Part shown: positions 1 through 9,420 of the stretch, one piece after another
How the letters are laid out: each line of letters starts with the position of its first letter
How positions within the stretch are numbered: the first letter of the stretch is position 1
Assembly (NCBI GenBank): GCA_015060885.1
Contig: SUXO01000014.1
Span: 1-50,029 of the forward strand
Reading direction: 5' to 3'
Length of the DNA: 50,029 nt
Origin: Bacteroidales bacterium
Lineage (GTDB): Bacteria; Bacteroidota; Bacteroidia; Bacteroidales; Bacteroidaceae
The notes under the pieces: model-generated
Databases searched by the model: none
The model's input: only the letters and a program-made list of their open reading frames with translations
Told to the model about the DNA's origin: nothing
Position numbers and translations under genes: made by a program

Positions 1-34
1 TTGCTGCAAGCATTGTCTATTAAATTACATTTAA

Positions 35-250
35 TTACGCAGCACCCTGCAAACGGCAGAAAGGCTTGCAGCGACAAGCGAGTGTCGAACGAGTTATATT
101 GCTTAAAGCAATTCACGAGCAGAGACAGGAGCGACTTGAACGCCCCGTGTGCCGGGCGTTTTTGTTACTTTTTGAGCGACAAAAAGTAAATAAAGGAATT
201 CAATGATAGAAAGAATTGCTCACGGGCCACCGAGGATTTAGGAGTGAGAA
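35..250 (+). repeat. Dispersed ~215-bp structured repeat, copy 1
   Basis: This stretch recurs in diverged form at 21262–21480. Shared blocks occur in the same order: TTACGCAGCA, AAACGGC, CGAACGAGTTA, a small ATTGCTT…AGCAAT hairpin, GAGCGACT, and a closing TCACGGGCCACCGAG. Copy 1 carries a GC hairpin with a T-run (CGCCC…GGGCGTTTTT, near 141–164) and a second hairpin TACTTTTTG…CAAAAAGTA near 165–190. Copy 2 keeps this second hairpin with different bases, so structure seems conserved. No protein is convincing here. It lies upstream of a (+) gene, as copy 2 does. Confidence 0.6.
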
Positions 251-319
251 AGTTTTATTCCCCCAACTTTTGCAGGTGAGCCATATATTCACTACCTTTA
301 CCGGAAAGAAAAAGACACT

Positions 320-1339
320 ATGAAAGAACTCACAAAAGACGACACCAATATTCTCAAAGGAATTTCACTCCTCCTGTTGCTGTTCCACCACCTCTTCTAC
401 GAAGCCAACGGCTTGTACAGCGACATAACAATAGGAGATACCGGCATTGTGTGCGAGGTGGGAAAGGTGTTCAAGGTATGCGTTGCACTTTTTGTTTTTC
501 TGTCGGGTTACGGGCTTGTGAAGAGCTGCCGCAACAGAGAAATATCAACACTCGGTTTTTACAAGAAACGCCTTGCGAGGCTGTTCCCCACCTATTGGTT
601 AATATGGCTGCTGTTTGTGCCCGCAGGCATAATATTCTTTGGAAGAAGCCTCGAAAGTGTGTACGCGAACAACATTGTGCCAAAACTCATAGCCGACATA
701 ATGGGACTTGCCTACGCCTTTGAGTTCTACGGCTATAACGCCACCTGGTGGTTTATGTCGTGCATAATAATGCTTTATCTGCTGTTCCCGTTTATTTACA
801 GGGTGCTTGGGAACAAAATCGCCATCACAGCCATAATGGCCGGCTCCATAGCAATAAGCTACTTCGACATACACGGCCTTTACCCCATAAGACACTACCT
901 TATGACCTTTGTTGCCGGTATGATTTTTGCGCGATACAACATTCTGCAACGCTGCAAGGTGGACACGCCATTGAAAAAATGCGCGCTAATCATTGCACTC
1001 GCAGCCTGTTTCTACATAAGAAGCCGCCTCTTTCTCTACGCAATGAACTTCGACACCCTGTTATGCCTGTTCATAATTGCGGCATACGCCTGTTTTGGCA
1101 TAAAGTGGCAATGGTGCAGAAAAGCACTCGACTTTACAGGGCGGCACAGTATGAATATATTTCTCTTCCACACATTCATCTACCTATATTACTTGCAAGA
1201 ACTAATATACAGCCCTCGCAACCCATTCATAATTTTCACAACCCTGCTTGCCGCATCGCTTGCAATATCAGTTATTATAGAGAAGATAAAGGAGATTATA
1301 AGAATTGAGAAATTCGAAAAACTTATCAGCGGCAAATGA
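320..1339 (+). CDS. Acyltransferase family 3 membrane protein
   Basis: A 339-aa polytopic membrane protein of the acyltransferase 3 (OafA/WecH-like) type. Members move acetyl or other acyl groups onto surface sugars, peptidoglycan or other carbohydrates at the inner membrane. The sequence shows about ten hydrophobic segments. The first carries a His pair followed by an acidic residue (LFHHLFYE, residues 21–28), where the family has its catalytic His. A second segment holds FVFLSGYGL, as in OafA-like proteins. The length matches the family. The start follows a GGAAAGAAAAAG purine stretch. The last codons overlap the next gene by 4 bp (ATGA), so the two are co-translated. The acceptor substrate cannot be told. 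Confidence 0.8.
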   Translation: MKELTKDDTNILKGISLLLLLFHHLFYEANGLYSDITIGDTGIVCEVGKVFKVCVALFVFLSGYGLVKSCRNREISTLGFYKKRLARLFPTYWLIWLLFVPAGIIFFGRSLESVYANNIVPKLIADIMGLAYAFEFYGYNATWWFMSCIIMLYLLFPFIYRVLGNKIAITAIMAGSIAISYFDIHGLYPIRHYLMTFVAGMIFARYNILQRCKVDTPLKKCALIIALAACFYIRSRLFLYAMNFDTLLCLFIIAAYACFGIKWQWCRKALDFTGRHSMNIFLFHTFIYLYYLQELIYSPRNPFIIFTTLLAASLAISVIIEKIKEIIRIEKFEKLISGK

Positions 1340-2511
1340 CAATGAACGAAGCCACACGCAAATTCATAAAGGAGCACCTGAACGATGACATACACACCCT
1401 GGCCTTGCAGGCCGGGCGTTACCCCGACGTGGATATGCGCGAAGCTGTCACGCAAATAGAGGGATACAGAAATGCCAAAAGCAAACTGCCCGAATGGGCC
1501 CAAAAGGATGGAATAATATTCCCCCCGCGCATCTCAATGGAACAGTGCTCGTCGCAAGCCACCGCGCTCTACAAAGCTTCACTGTTGCAGGGCGAAAGCG
1601 TTGCCGACCTCACAGGCGGTTTCGGCATCGATTGCAGCTACATCGCGCGCAACTTCTCCAAAGCCTTCTACATTGAACGCAGCCCACTATTATGCAACAT
1701 TGCGCGTAACAATTTCGCGGTGCTGGGGCTGCGACATATAACCATAACAGAGGGCGAGTGTGAAACAGTGTTGCCCTCCCTGCCCCACCTCGACTGGATA
1801 TTCATTGACCCGGCACGCCGCGACGGCGAGGGTCGCAAGGTTGTTGCCCTTGCCGACTGCACCCCCTCGGTTACCGCACTCGAAGAGGCTCTCCTGCAAA
1901 AGAGTGGCAAGGTAATGATTAAGTGCTCGCCAATGCTCGATGCAGCAGCCGCCCGCCGTGAGCTTAAAAACATAAGCGAGGTACATATAATTGCTGTGAA
2001 CAACGAGTGTAAGGAGCTGCTTTTTATCCTTGACCGCGAGAGGAAGGAGAGTGTAACCACCCACTGCATAAACATAACCGGCGAGAGCCGTGAAGCCTTC
2101 TCGTTCACCGACAAAGAAGAAACCGCTGCCCTCGCCACACACGCAAACGAGCTTGGACAATATCTTTACGAACCCAATGCCGCAATACAGAAAGCCGGCT
2201 GCCATCGCGCACTGACTACTGCGACAAACACCTGCAAATTACACCCAAACAGCCAGCTATACACAGCCGACCGATTTATAGCACAATTCCCCGGCCGCAA
2301 GTTCAGAATTATAAAGCAGTATGGTTTCGCTAAAAACGACATAAAGGAGCTAACAACACTTAAAAAGGGCAATATCACCGTGCGCAACTTCCCCGACAGC
2401 GTCGAGCAACTGCGCAAACGCCTTAAACTTGCCGACGGCGGGGATAACTACATATTCGCCACCACGCTCGCCGATGGGCGCAAGGTGCTTATTTTGTGCG
2501 AAAAGATATAA
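1336..2511 (+). CDS. Class I SAM-dependent methyltransferase with THUMP-like domain (PG_1098 type)
   Basis: A 391-aa protein of a Bacteroidota-conserved family related to Porphyromonas PG_1098. The middle has a Rossmann methyltransferase: motif I DLTGGFGID (about residues 95–103) and an acidic IFIDPARRDGEG motif IV near residue 155. The N-terminal ~80 residues form a helical cap. The C-terminal ~100 residues fit the THUMP-like domain, suggesting an RNA substrate, probably tRNA or rRNA, but the modified base is unknown. The start overlaps the acyltransferase stop (ATGA); the in-frame ATG two codons later is an alternative. The stop lies 2 bp from the stop of the convergent gene at 2514. Confidence 0.8.
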   Translation: MTMNEATRKFIKEHLNDDIHTLALQAGRYPDVDMREAVTQIEGYRNAKSKLPEWAQKDGIIFPPRISMEQCSSQATALYKASLLQGESVADLTGGFGIDCSYIARNFSKAFYIERSPLLCNIARNNFAVLGLRHITITEGECETVLPSLPHLDWIFIDPARRDGEGRKVVALADCTPSVTALEEALLQKSGKVMIKCSPMLDAAAARRELKNISEVHIIAVNNECKELLFILDRERKESVTTHCINITGESREAFSFTDKEETAALATHANELGQYLYEPNAAIQKAGCHRALTTATNTCKLHPNSQLYTADRFIAQFPGRKFRIIKQYGFAKNDIKELTTLKKGNITVRNFPDSVEQLRKRLKLADGGDNYIFATTLADGRKVLILCEKI

Positions 2512-2513
2512 AA

Positions 2514-3041
2514 TCACTCCACCTCGCCCTTGTACAAGCGACGGTCCTCCTCGAATGAAAATGTATGATTCTTCCTTTCATCGCGAATCAACAGAGCCGT
2601 ATCGGGCCAATAAGGACGACCATCGTCGAGGACAAAGAGCATAACAGTGTCGTTGAGAAGTTCAAAAGAGACATCATTATATTTAAACTCGCTCCGGTCG
2701 ATAAGATAGAAACTCGAATTATAGGAGTGTATCTTACTACGCACAATCTTTGTATCCTTTTTCTTTACACGAACTTCGGCTATATCATTATTATTAGAAT
2801 CAAAATTTGAGCCATGTATTTTATTGCCAGATTCAAAAACGCCACAAATTGCAAAAAGCAAAGAGTCGTTACGCTCACCAACAAATATTGCAAACCATTG
2901 TTCGTCATTATCCTCCACCCAGCGCCAAGTACCCACAAAAGGCGACAGTTGCTCATCACCATCCTTAACCACCTGTGAAAAGACAAAGGAGAGAGAGAAC
3001 AGGAACATTACCGATGCAAAAAACACTTTTCTCATATTCAT
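2514..3041 (-). CDS. Secreted lipocalin-like hypothetical protein, tandem paralog 1
   Basis: A 175-aa protein with a Sec signal peptide (MNMRKVFFASVMFLFSLSF, cleavage after VFS). The mature part starts around FVGTWRWV, which resembles the first strand of small lipocalin-like beta barrels such as the DUF6705-type proteins of Bacteroidota; this assignment is tentative. Conserved between the three paralogs are GTWRWV, VGERNDSLLFA, VRVKKKD, KIVRSKIH, and FELLNDTVMLFVLDDG…YWPDTALLI. The pattern of alternating hydrophobics suggests all-beta structure. It is last of three tandem genes spaced by 17 bp. The function is unknown; it is probably periplasmic or surface-exposed. Confidence 0.75.
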   Translation of the reverse strand: MNMRKVFFASVMFLFSLSFVFSQVVKDGDEQLSPFVGTWRWVEDNDEQWFAIFVGERNDSLLFAICGVFESGNKIHGSNFDSNNNDIAEVRVKKKDTKIVRSKIHSYNSSFYLIDRSEFKYNDVSFELLNDTVMLFVLDDGRPYWPDTALLIRDERKNHTFSFEEDRRLYKGEVE

Positions 3042-3058
3042 ACTGTTTTACTATTTAA

Positions 3059-3589
3059 TCACTCCACCTCGCCCTTATACATTTCGGGCTCCTCTTTGAG
3101 CGAGAAAGTGTGATTTTCCCTGTCATAACGAATCAACAAAGCCGTATCGGGCCAATAATAAAAACCATCGTTGAGGATAAAGAGCATAACAGTGTCGTCA
3201 AGAAGTTCAAAAGAGATATCATTATATTTATACTCATTGTCGTCGAGAAGGAAGAAACTAGAAATCAAAGTATGTATCTTACTGCGCACAATCTTTGCAT
3301 CTTTCTTCTTTACGCGGACGTGAGCCATTGGCTCACCAAGTTCATCCCATTCCGGAGTTTGCAATTTACCACCATACTCAAACACACCGCTCATTGCAAA
3401 AAACAGAGAATCGTTACGCTCGCCAACAAGAATATCAAAATCCTGAACGCCGGCAATATTATATACCCATCGCCAAGTACCTACAAAAGGCGACAGTTGC
3501 TCATCGCCATCCTTAATCACCTGTGAAAAAACATAAGAGAGAGAGAACAGGAACAATACCGATGCAAAAAACACTTTTTTCATATTCAT
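3059..3589 (-). CDS. Secreted lipocalin-like hypothetical protein, tandem paralog 2
   Basis: A 176-aa paralog of the genes on both sides, with the same signal peptide layout (MNMKKVFFASVLFLFSLSY) and the same GTWRWV, VRVKKKDAKIVRSKIH and YWPDTALLI blocks. The variable stretch lies at about residues 60–85, where it reads GGKLQTPEWDELGEPMA while the neighbours differ. The gap to the following copy is 17 bp (ACTGTTTTACTATTTAA), nearly identical to the gap before the third. That shows unequal duplication of a ~546-bp unit including the spacer. MNM at the start leaves two possible initiators two codons apart. Function unknown. Confidence 0.75.
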   Translation of the reverse strand: MNMKKVFFASVLFLFSLSYVFSQVIKDGDEQLSPFVGTWRWVYNIAGVQDFDILVGERNDSLFFAMSGVFEYGGKLQTPEWDELGEPMAHVRVKKKDAKIVRSKIHTLISSFFLLDDNEYKYNDISFELLDDTVMLFILNDGFYYWPDTALLIRYDRENHTFSLKEEPEMYKGEVE

Positions 3590-3606
3590 ACTATTTTACT
3601 ATTAAA

Positions 3607-4131
3607 TCACTCCTCGCCCTTGTATAAATAGCGTCCCTCTTCGGGAGAGAATTTGTAATTTATTCTATCGCGATGAATCAACAAAGCTGTATCGGGCCAA
3701 TAAGGGAACCCATCGTCAAGGATAAACAACATAGTTGTGTCGTTGAGGAGTTCAAAAGAGACATCGTTGTATTTAAACTCACTCGACTTGGGGAATTTAT
3801 AACTCGAACTCGTGGTATGCACTTTACTGCGCACAATCTTTGTATCCTTCTTCTTTACACGAACATCAGCAATATAAATGAAATCCATATCAAAAATTGG
3901 GAAATGTTCTTTCTTGCCATACTCAAAAACACCACCCATTGCAAAAAACAAAGTATCGTTATGCTCCCCAACGAGCACTGCAAAATTATGTTCGTCATTA
4001 TCCTCTACCCATCGCCAAGTACCTACAAAGGGCGACAGTGGCTCATCGCCATCCTTAACCACCTGTGAAAAGACAAAGGAGAGAGAGAAAAGGAACAATA
4101 CCGATGCAAAAAACACTTTTTTCATATTCAT
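3607..4131 (-). CDS. Secreted lipocalin-like hypothetical protein, tandem paralog 3 (first transcribed)
   Basis: A 174-aa first member (in transcription order) of the tandem trio, with signal peptide MNMKKVFFASVLFLFSLSF and the shared GTWRWVEDNDEHNFAVLVGE start of the barrel-like domain. It ends in YKGEE, one residue shorter than its sisters. It begins 60 bp downstream of the S41 protease gene on the same strand, so read-through from that operon is possible; I see no clear TAnnTTTG element in the 60-bp gap. Divergence among the three is concentrated in loop-like stretches, so the copies may bind different ligands or partners. Function unknown. Confidence 0.75.
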   Translation of the reverse strand: MNMKKVFFASVLFLFSLSFVFSQVVKDGDEPLSPFVGTWRWVEDNDEHNFAVLVGEHNDTLFFAMGGVFEYGKKEHFPIFDMDFIYIADVRVKKKDTKIVRSKVHTTSSSYKFPKSSEFKYNDVSFELLNDTTMLFILDDGFPYWPDTALLIHRDRINYKFSPEEGRYLYKGEE

Positions 4132-4190
4132 ACTGTTTTACTAACAAGAATTCTTTAACGCCATTTGCAAAAGGAGAGCAAAAACTGTTG

Positions 4191-5789
4191 TCACTTCACC
4201 TCACGGGTGAGCACCTTATCTTGCCGGCGTTGCTTTATGAGCGCATATCCCTTTTTAAAGAAATCGTTATTGCGATTGAATATCTGAACAGCCTCACAGG
4301 TGTCCCAAATATCGCGGGCTACCAGCCATTTGAGTTGGAAGGAGATTTCGACAAGGGATTTCCGGAACTCCTCTTCGCTTGCGAGTTTCACACTGTCGCG
4401 CTCGCCCTGGCTGCGTAACATAGCCGTGAAAAGGCTGTCTACCTCGAATTCCGCATCGAACTTGGCAAGCGTGGGGTATTTCTCTTTGAGTTCGGCACGA
4501 TGGGTATCGACATAACGCAAGGCTGCCATAACCACAGAACCCTTGCGTGAGAGGTCGCGATGATACTTCGTGTAGCGCAAAGTGTCAAGCGGCACGAAAT
4601 AGTCGGGCATTATGCCCCCGCCGCCATATACCACACGCCCCAAACGTTTTGTATAGGCCTTTAAGGAGTCGGGGAAATGTATGCTGTCGGCCGTTGTGAG
4701 CTCGCCGCTGTTATAACGGTTCATAAGGTCGTCGTTATATCTTATGGAGTCGCCATAGGGTTTCTGTATACTGCGCCCGCTGGGTGTGTAGTAACGTGAA
4801 ATTGTAAGACGTATCATCGAGTTGTCGGGCATCTGGAAGGGGCGTTGCACCAGTCCTTTACCAAATGTGCGGCGCCCCACAATTACCCCCCTGTCCCAAT
4901 CCTGCACTGCACCGGCGAGGATTTCGGCAGCCGAGGCCGATGTTTCATCGACAAGCACCACCAGATTGCCCTTCCTGAAACGACCGCCACCTGCTGCCAC
5001 GTGGTCGTAACGGGGCGATAGACGGCCCTCGGTGTAGACAATTAGGTTCGACTCTTCGAGCAGTTCATTGGCAATATCCACCGCCGCCGACAGATAACCG
5101 CCGCCATTGCCCTGCAAGTCAATCATAAGCGATTTCAGGCCGCACCCCTTCAACGAGTCGAGCGCAGCAACAAACTCCTTGTGGGTGGTTGCACCGAAAG
5201 AGGCGATGCGTATGTAGCCCACGCTCTTGTCGACCATATATGCAGCATCGACACTGTTGGTCGAAATCTTGCCGCGCACAAGTTCAAAGGGGAGCAAGCG
5301 TGCTATGCCGGCACGTTTCACCTGCAAGCGCACCTTTGTGCCTTCGATGCCACGCAGACGCGACATTATATCGGAACGTTCCATCTTGACACCGGCAATG
5401 AGTGTATCGTTTACCGTAACCACCCTGTCACCGGCCATAATACCGGCACGCTCCGACGGGCCGCCGGCAGTGGTGCGCACTACATAAAGCGTGTCATCGA
5501 CAATGTTGAACTGTATGCCTATGCCACCGAAACTGCCCTGCATCTCCTCCATAAGGCTTTTGGTCTCCTTCGGGTCGGTATATGTAGAGTGAGGGTCGAG
5601 CTTTTTGAGCATCGCCTTTATACCCTCTTCGACAATCTTGCCGTCGTCGACCTCGTCGACATAGAAGCGGTTTATGACATTGCCGGCCGTAAGCAGTTTA
5701 AGCAACGACAACGGCATTTGGGGAGCCTCCTGCGCTGTAATGGCAAGAGCAGGGAGAAGTATTGCGAAAAACAGTATAATCCTTTTCAT
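4191..5789 (-). CDS. S41 family C-terminal processing peptidase with PDZ domain
   Basis: A 532-aa exported serine protease of the CtpA/Prc type, which trims C-termini of periplasmic proteins. It has a signal peptide (residues 1–20, ALAITAQ end) and a short N-terminal helical domain. A PDZ domain spans about 80–170 (GGIGIQF, GPSERAGIMAGDRVV). The catalytic S41 core spans about 185–385. The serine is S286 in DETSASAAEIL, with K311 in RTFGKGLVQ exactly 25 residues later and Q315 four further on. This is the Ser/Lys/Gln spacing of the family. About 120 residues follow the core. It is the last gene of the GNAT–parE–coaD–protease series, 59 bp after coaD. Confidence 0.9.
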   Translation of the reverse strand: MKRIILFFAILLPALAITAQEAPQMPLSLLKLLTAGNVINRFYVDEVDDGKIVEEGIKAMLKKLDPHSTYTDPKETKSLMEEMQGSFGGIGIQFNIVDDTLYVVRTTAGGPSERAGIMAGDRVVTVNDTLIAGVKMERSDIMSRLRGIEGTKVRLQVKRAGIARLLPFELVRGKISTNSVDAAYMVDKSVGYIRIASFGATTHKEFVAALDSLKGCGLKSLMIDLQGNGGGYLSAAVDIANELLEESNLIVYTEGRLSPRYDHVAAGGGRFRKGNLVVLVDETSASAAEILAGAVQDWDRGVIVGRRTFGKGLVQRPFQMPDNSMIRLTISRYYTPSGRSIQKPYGDSIRYNDDLMNRYNSGELTTADSIHFPDSLKAYTKRLGRVVYGGGGIMPDYFVPLDTLRYTKYHRDLSRKGSVVMAALRYVDTHRAELKEKYPTLAKFDAEFEVDSLFTAMLRSQGERDSVKLASEEEFRKSLVEISFQLKWLVARDIWDTCEAVQIFNRNNDFFKKGYALIKQRRQDKVLTREVK

Positions 5790-5848
5790 AGATGTATGAT
5801 TTCAGTAACCAATCATCGGAACAACAATTCCAGATAACCCCTATTGTT

Positions 5849-6289
5849 TTAAGGGAGCAACGATGATACATCCTTGCCGTATGAGGCAAGTTCCCGCACC
5901 ACACTGCTGCTTATCGACGAATATTCGGGAGTGCTGAACAGGATTACCGTCTCAATGCCGCCCACACGCAAATTGACATCGGCAAGCTCGCGTTCATACT
6001 CAAAATCCTTTACACTGCGCACGCCACGCAACAATGCAGTCGCACCAATCTTGCGTGCATAATCGACCGTGAGCCCCTCATAATGCGCAACCTGCACACG
6101 GGTTTCATCGGCATAAACCCTCTCTATGGCTGCGAGGTGTTCTTCAATCGTGAGTTTGCTATGCTTGCTCACATTCTTTCCTACCGCAACAACCACCTTG
6201 TCGAAAATGGCAAGAGCGCGTTGCACCACGGCGTGATGACCGAGTGTGTAGGGGTCGAATGTCCCGGCAAAAAGAGCTATCTTTTCCAT
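5849..6289 (-). CDS. coaD: Pantetheine-phosphate adenylyltransferase
   Basis: A 146-aa enzyme of coenzyme A synthesis that transfers AMP from ATP to 4'-phosphopantetheine, giving dephospho-CoA. The N-terminal nucleotidyltransferase signature is intact: GTFDPYTLGHHAVV (residues 9–22) with the T-x-G-H motif. The distal ISSSVVRELA motif, which completes the ATP site, is also present, and RGVRSVKDFEYE matches the pantetheine-side segment. The length is slightly short of the usual ~155–160 residues, with a trimmed C-terminus ending SSLLP. It starts 5 bp after the parE stop, so it is translated as part of that operon. Confidence 0.93.
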   Translation of the reverse strand: MEKIALFAGTFDPYTLGHHAVVQRALAIFDKVVVAVGKNVSKHSKLTIEEHLAAIERVYADETRVQVAHYEGLTVDYARKIGATALLRGVRSVKDFEYERELADVNLRVGGIETVILFSTPEYSSISSSVVRELASYGKDVSSLLP

Positions 6290-6294
6290 TGTTC

Positions 6295-8250
6295 CTATTC
6301 GTTGGTTTTATCCTCCTCGACCACGAGGTTGTCAATAATAAAATTCTGTCGCTCCATTGTATTCTTGCCCATATAGTAGCAGAGGAGTTCGTCCACTTTG
6401 TCGTCCTTGTGCATCGACACGCGCTCCAAACGCATATCGGGGCCTATGAAATTGCGGAACTCATCGGGTGAAATCTCTCCAAGACCTTTGAATCGTGTAA
6501 TTTCGGGGTTGGGCGAGAGTTTCTCTATGGCTGCAATGCGCTCCTCTTCGGAGTAACAGTATATGGTTTCAAAATCGCCTTTTGCGGTACCGCCCTCCTC
6601 GGCCGCCTTCTTGCCACGAGGCTGCTTGCGCTTGTTGCGTACGCGGAAGAGAGGTGTCTGCAATATGTAAACGTGCCCTTTCTTTATTAGTTCGGGGAAG
6701 AATTGCAGGAAGAAGGTTATCATAAGAAGGCGTATGTGCATACCATCGACATCGGCATCGGTAGCCACAATAACCTTGTTGTAACGCAGACCTTCGAGCC
6801 CGTCCTCAATGTTGAGGGCAGCCTGCAACAGGTTGAACTCCTCGTTCTGATAGACCACCGCACGGCTTAACCCGAAACAGTTGAGCGGCTTTCCGCGAAG
6901 GCTGAAAACTGCCTGCGTGTTGGCATCGCGGCTCTTGGTGATGGAGCCGCTCGCCGAGTCGCCCTCGGTAATGAATATGCAGCTCTCGTCGACACGGTCG
7001 CCCTTGCTGTCGTTGTAATGTATGCGGCAGTCGCGCAGCTTGCGGTTGTGCATATTCACCTTCTTGGCCTTCTCGCGCACCTGCTTTGTGAGGCCGGCAA
7101 GTTCCTTGCGTTCCTTCTCCGATGCCTGTATCTTCACAAGCATAACATCGCTCACGTCGGGGTTCTTGTGCAGGAAGTTGTCGAGTTCCTCCTTTATGAA
7201 GTCGCCTATGAACTTCTTCACGCTCATACTGCCCTCTTCGGGAGCAATGGTAGTGGAGCCCAGACGCACCTTTGTCTGGCTTTCGAACACCGGTTCCTGT
7301 ATGTTCACGGCTATTGCCGCAACAATACCGTTGCGAATGTCGCAGTACTCGAAGTTCTTGGCCGAGAAGAAGTCGTGTATGGTCGAAGCCACCATCTCCT
7401 TGAAAGCACTCTGGTGTGTACCGCCCTGCGATGTGTGCTGGCCGTTCACAAAGGAGTAATACTCCTCGCCATACTGTTGTGCGTGGGTGAAGGCAATCTC
7501 AATGTCGGTACCTTTGAGGTGTATTATGGGATAGAGGCTCTCGGCTGTCATGTTATCGGTCAGAAGGTCGGCAAGACCATTGCGCGACAGTATGCGCTTG
7601 CCGTTGAACATTATGGCAAGGCCGGTGTTCAGGTAGGTGTAGTTGCGTAGCAGCGTTTCTATGAATGCCGCACGGAACTCATAGTTGCGGAACAGTTTGG
7701 CATCGGGGGTAAAGGCAATGTATGTACCGTTTTCATCGGCTGTCTTTTCGGTGACATCGCTTATGAGGTTACCCGACTCGAACACCGCTGTGCGCACAAC
7801 ACCCTCGCGGTAACTGCGTACCTCGAAACGGGTGCTCAACGCATTCACAGCCTTCAAGCCCACACCGTTAAGGCCCACCGATTTCTTGAAAGCCTTGTCG
7901 TCGTACTTTCCGCCCGTGTTCAGCTTGCTCACCGCCTCAATCATCTTGCCCTGCGGTATGCCGCGGCCATAGTCGCGCACCACCACCGAGCGGTTCTCCT
8001 CAATGTCAATCTCAATGCGCTTGCCGCCGCCCATCTTGAACTCATCGATACTGTTGTCGATGACCTCTTTGAGCAACACATATATTCCGTCGTCGCTTTG
8101 CGAGCCGTCGCCAAGCTTGCCGATATACATACCGGGACGGGTACGTATGTGTTCCATATCGCTCAGGTGGCGTATATTATCGTCGGTATATGATACCTGC
8201 TCCACAAGCGGAGCGTTATCGTCGAACATCAAATCCTTTTCTTCGCTCAT
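6295..8250 (-). CDS. parE: DNA topoisomerase IV subunit B (ParE/GyrB-type ATPase)
   Basis: A 651-aa GHKL ATPase subunit that with ParC decatenates daughter chromosomes. N-terminal ATPase: RTRPGMYIG (P-loop lid region), [12 protein letters not shown] (Mg/ATP Asn box) and [14 protein letters not shown]. The transducer domain lies in the middle. The TOPRIM domain has [11 protein letters not shown] and [10 protein letters not shown], followed by [10 protein letters not shown]. Topoisomerase IV rather than gyrase is favoured by the length and by the divergent IDNSIDEF box seen in Bacteroidota ParE; gyrase is the alternative. No parC is adjacent. The gene lies 6 bp after the GNAT stop and 5 bp before coaD, a compact operon. 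Confidence 0.9.
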   Translation of the reverse strand: MSEEKDLMFDDNAPLVEQVSYTDDNIRHLSDMEHIRTRPGMYIGKLGDGSQSDDGIYVLLKEVIDNSIDEFKMGGGKRIEIDIEENRSVVVRDYGRGIPQGKMIEAVSKLNTGGKYDDKAFKKSVGLNGVGLKAVNALSTRFEVRSYREGVVRTAVFESGNLISDVTEKTADENGTYIAFTPDAKLFRNYEFRAAFIETLLRNYTYLNTGLAIMFNGKRILSRNGLADLLTDNMTAESLYPIIHLKGTDIEIAFTHAQQYGEEYYSFVNGQHTSQGGTHQSAFKEMVASTIHDFFSAKNFEYCDIRNGIVAAIAVNIQEPVFESQTKVRLGSTTIAPEEGSMSVKKFIGDFIKEELDNFLHKNPDVSDVMLVKIQASEKERKELAGLTKQVREKAKKVNMHNRKLRDCRIHYNDSKGDRVDESCIFITEGDSASGSITKSRDANTQAVFSLRGKPLNCFGLSRAVVYQNEEFNLLQAALNIEDGLEGLRYNKVIVATDADVDGMHIRLLMITFFLQFFPELIKKGHVYILQTPLFRVRNKRKQPRGKKAAEEGGTAKGDFETIYCYSEEERIAAIEKLSPNPEITRFKGLGEISPDEFRNFIGPDMRLERVSMHKDDKVDELLCYYMGKNTMERQNFIIDNLVVEEDKTNE

Positions 8251-8256
8251 AATATC

Positions 8257-9387
8257 CTATAATGCTTTCTTGTACGCTCTGCGGCGTTTGTGCTGTTCTT
8301 TTTCAAAACTCTCCCACTGCGCCTGAACCTTGTTGTTGGTTTCCAGTTCGGGATTGGTTTCAACATCCTCGAATCCCATAGCAATGTAGCGTGGCATAAG
8401 GTCGTTGAATAGCAGTGCCATAACCCCCTTGCTCTGATATTCGGGCTTAATGGCAACAAGCAGAAAATCGAGCCTTTTGGGACGGGAGAAGAAGAGTGCC
8501 TTTGCCAGATGGAACCAGCCGAAGGGGAAAAGGCGGCCTTTTGCCTTCTGCAACGCAATGGAGAGCGATGCGAGGGTAACGCCAAGCCCCACAAGGTTGT
8601 CGTTCTCGTCGACAATCAACGACACCAGACGCAAGTCTATCGCCGGGAGATACTGCTTAATCAACTGCTCCACCTGCCTGTCGCTCAATGGAGAGAAACC
8701 ATACAACGGTGCATAACACTCGTTCACAAGCGAGAAGAGAGCCTTGCCGTAACGTTTGGCAAGCTCACTGCGCGACTTGCACTGCACCACACGCAAGTTA
8801 TACTTGCGGGTAATTATTGCCGAAAGCCGCTCGGCCTTCTCCCAGTTCTTTTCGGGAACCTTTATAAGGAATTCCACCCAGTCGGCATCCTTTTCAAACC
8901 CCATACGCTCCATATGCTGCGGGTAGTAGGGGAAATTGTATATCGTGGCCATTGTCCCCAAGCGGTCGAAGCCCTCTACAAGCATACCTTCGCGGTCGAG
9001 GTCGGTAAAGCCCAGAGGGCCTTGCAGTTCGGTCATTCCGCGCTCACGCGCCCACTGCTCCACTGTGGCAAAGAGAGCATCCACCACACCGGCATCGTCA
9101 ATGAAATCGATCCACCCGAAACGGGCAGCCTTTATACCCCAGCGCTCATTGGCGCGGTGGTTTATTATTGCAGCGACACGCCCCACCACCTTGCCGTCGC
9201 GCAAGGCAAGGAAATAGTCGGCTTCGCAGAACTCGAACGCAGCGTTGCGGTCGCGACGCAGGGTGTTCATTGCATCTTCATACAGTTCGGGAACGGCATA
9301 CGGGTTGTCCTTGTAAAGTTCGTAGTTGTAGCGTACAAACTTTTTAAGCTGCCCCATTGTTTCCACTTTTACAATTTCGACAGACAT
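8257..9387 (-). CDS. GNAT-like N-acetyltransferase family protein
   Basis: A 376-aa protein of a Bacteroidota-conserved acyltransferase-like family with two GNAT folds. The N-terminal half has GRVAAIINHRAN and FGWIDFIDDAGVVDALFATVEQWARERGMTEL-like signatures (residues 70–130), with GPLGFTDLDREGM following. The C-terminal half has VAIKPEYQSKGVMALLFNDL, where QSKGV resembles the acetyl-CoA pyrophosphate loop (about residues 310–330). The substrate is not known. It heads the operon GNAT–parE–coaD–S41. A perfect 15-bp hairpin lies 34–67 bp upstream of the ATG, where a promoter or operator would be expected. Confidence 0.8.
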   Translation of the reverse strand: MSVEIVKVETMGQLKKFVRYNYELYKDNPYAVPELYEDAMNTLRRDRNAAFEFCEADYFLALRDGKVVGRVAAIINHRANERWGIKAARFGWIDFIDDAGVVDALFATVEQWARERGMTELQGPLGFTDLDREGMLVEGFDRLGTMATIYNFPYYPQHMERMGFEKDADWVEFLIKVPEKNWEKAERLSAIITRKYNLRVVQCKSRSELAKRYGKALFSLVNECYAPLYGFSPLSDRQVEQLIKQYLPAIDLRLVSLIVDENDNLVGLGVTLASLSIALQKAKGRLFPFGWFHLAKALFFSRPKRLDFLLVAIKPEYQSKGVMALLFNDLMPRYIAMGFEDVETNPELETNNKVQAQWESFEKEQHKRRRAYKKAL

Positions 9388-9420
9388 TTATTATTGCAAT
9401 TCTAAATGATGCGTAAATTT

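Noticed and set aside
1-189. 62-aa frame at the window start
   Set aside because: It lies within the dispersed repeat, has no family look and includes a terminator-like hairpin.
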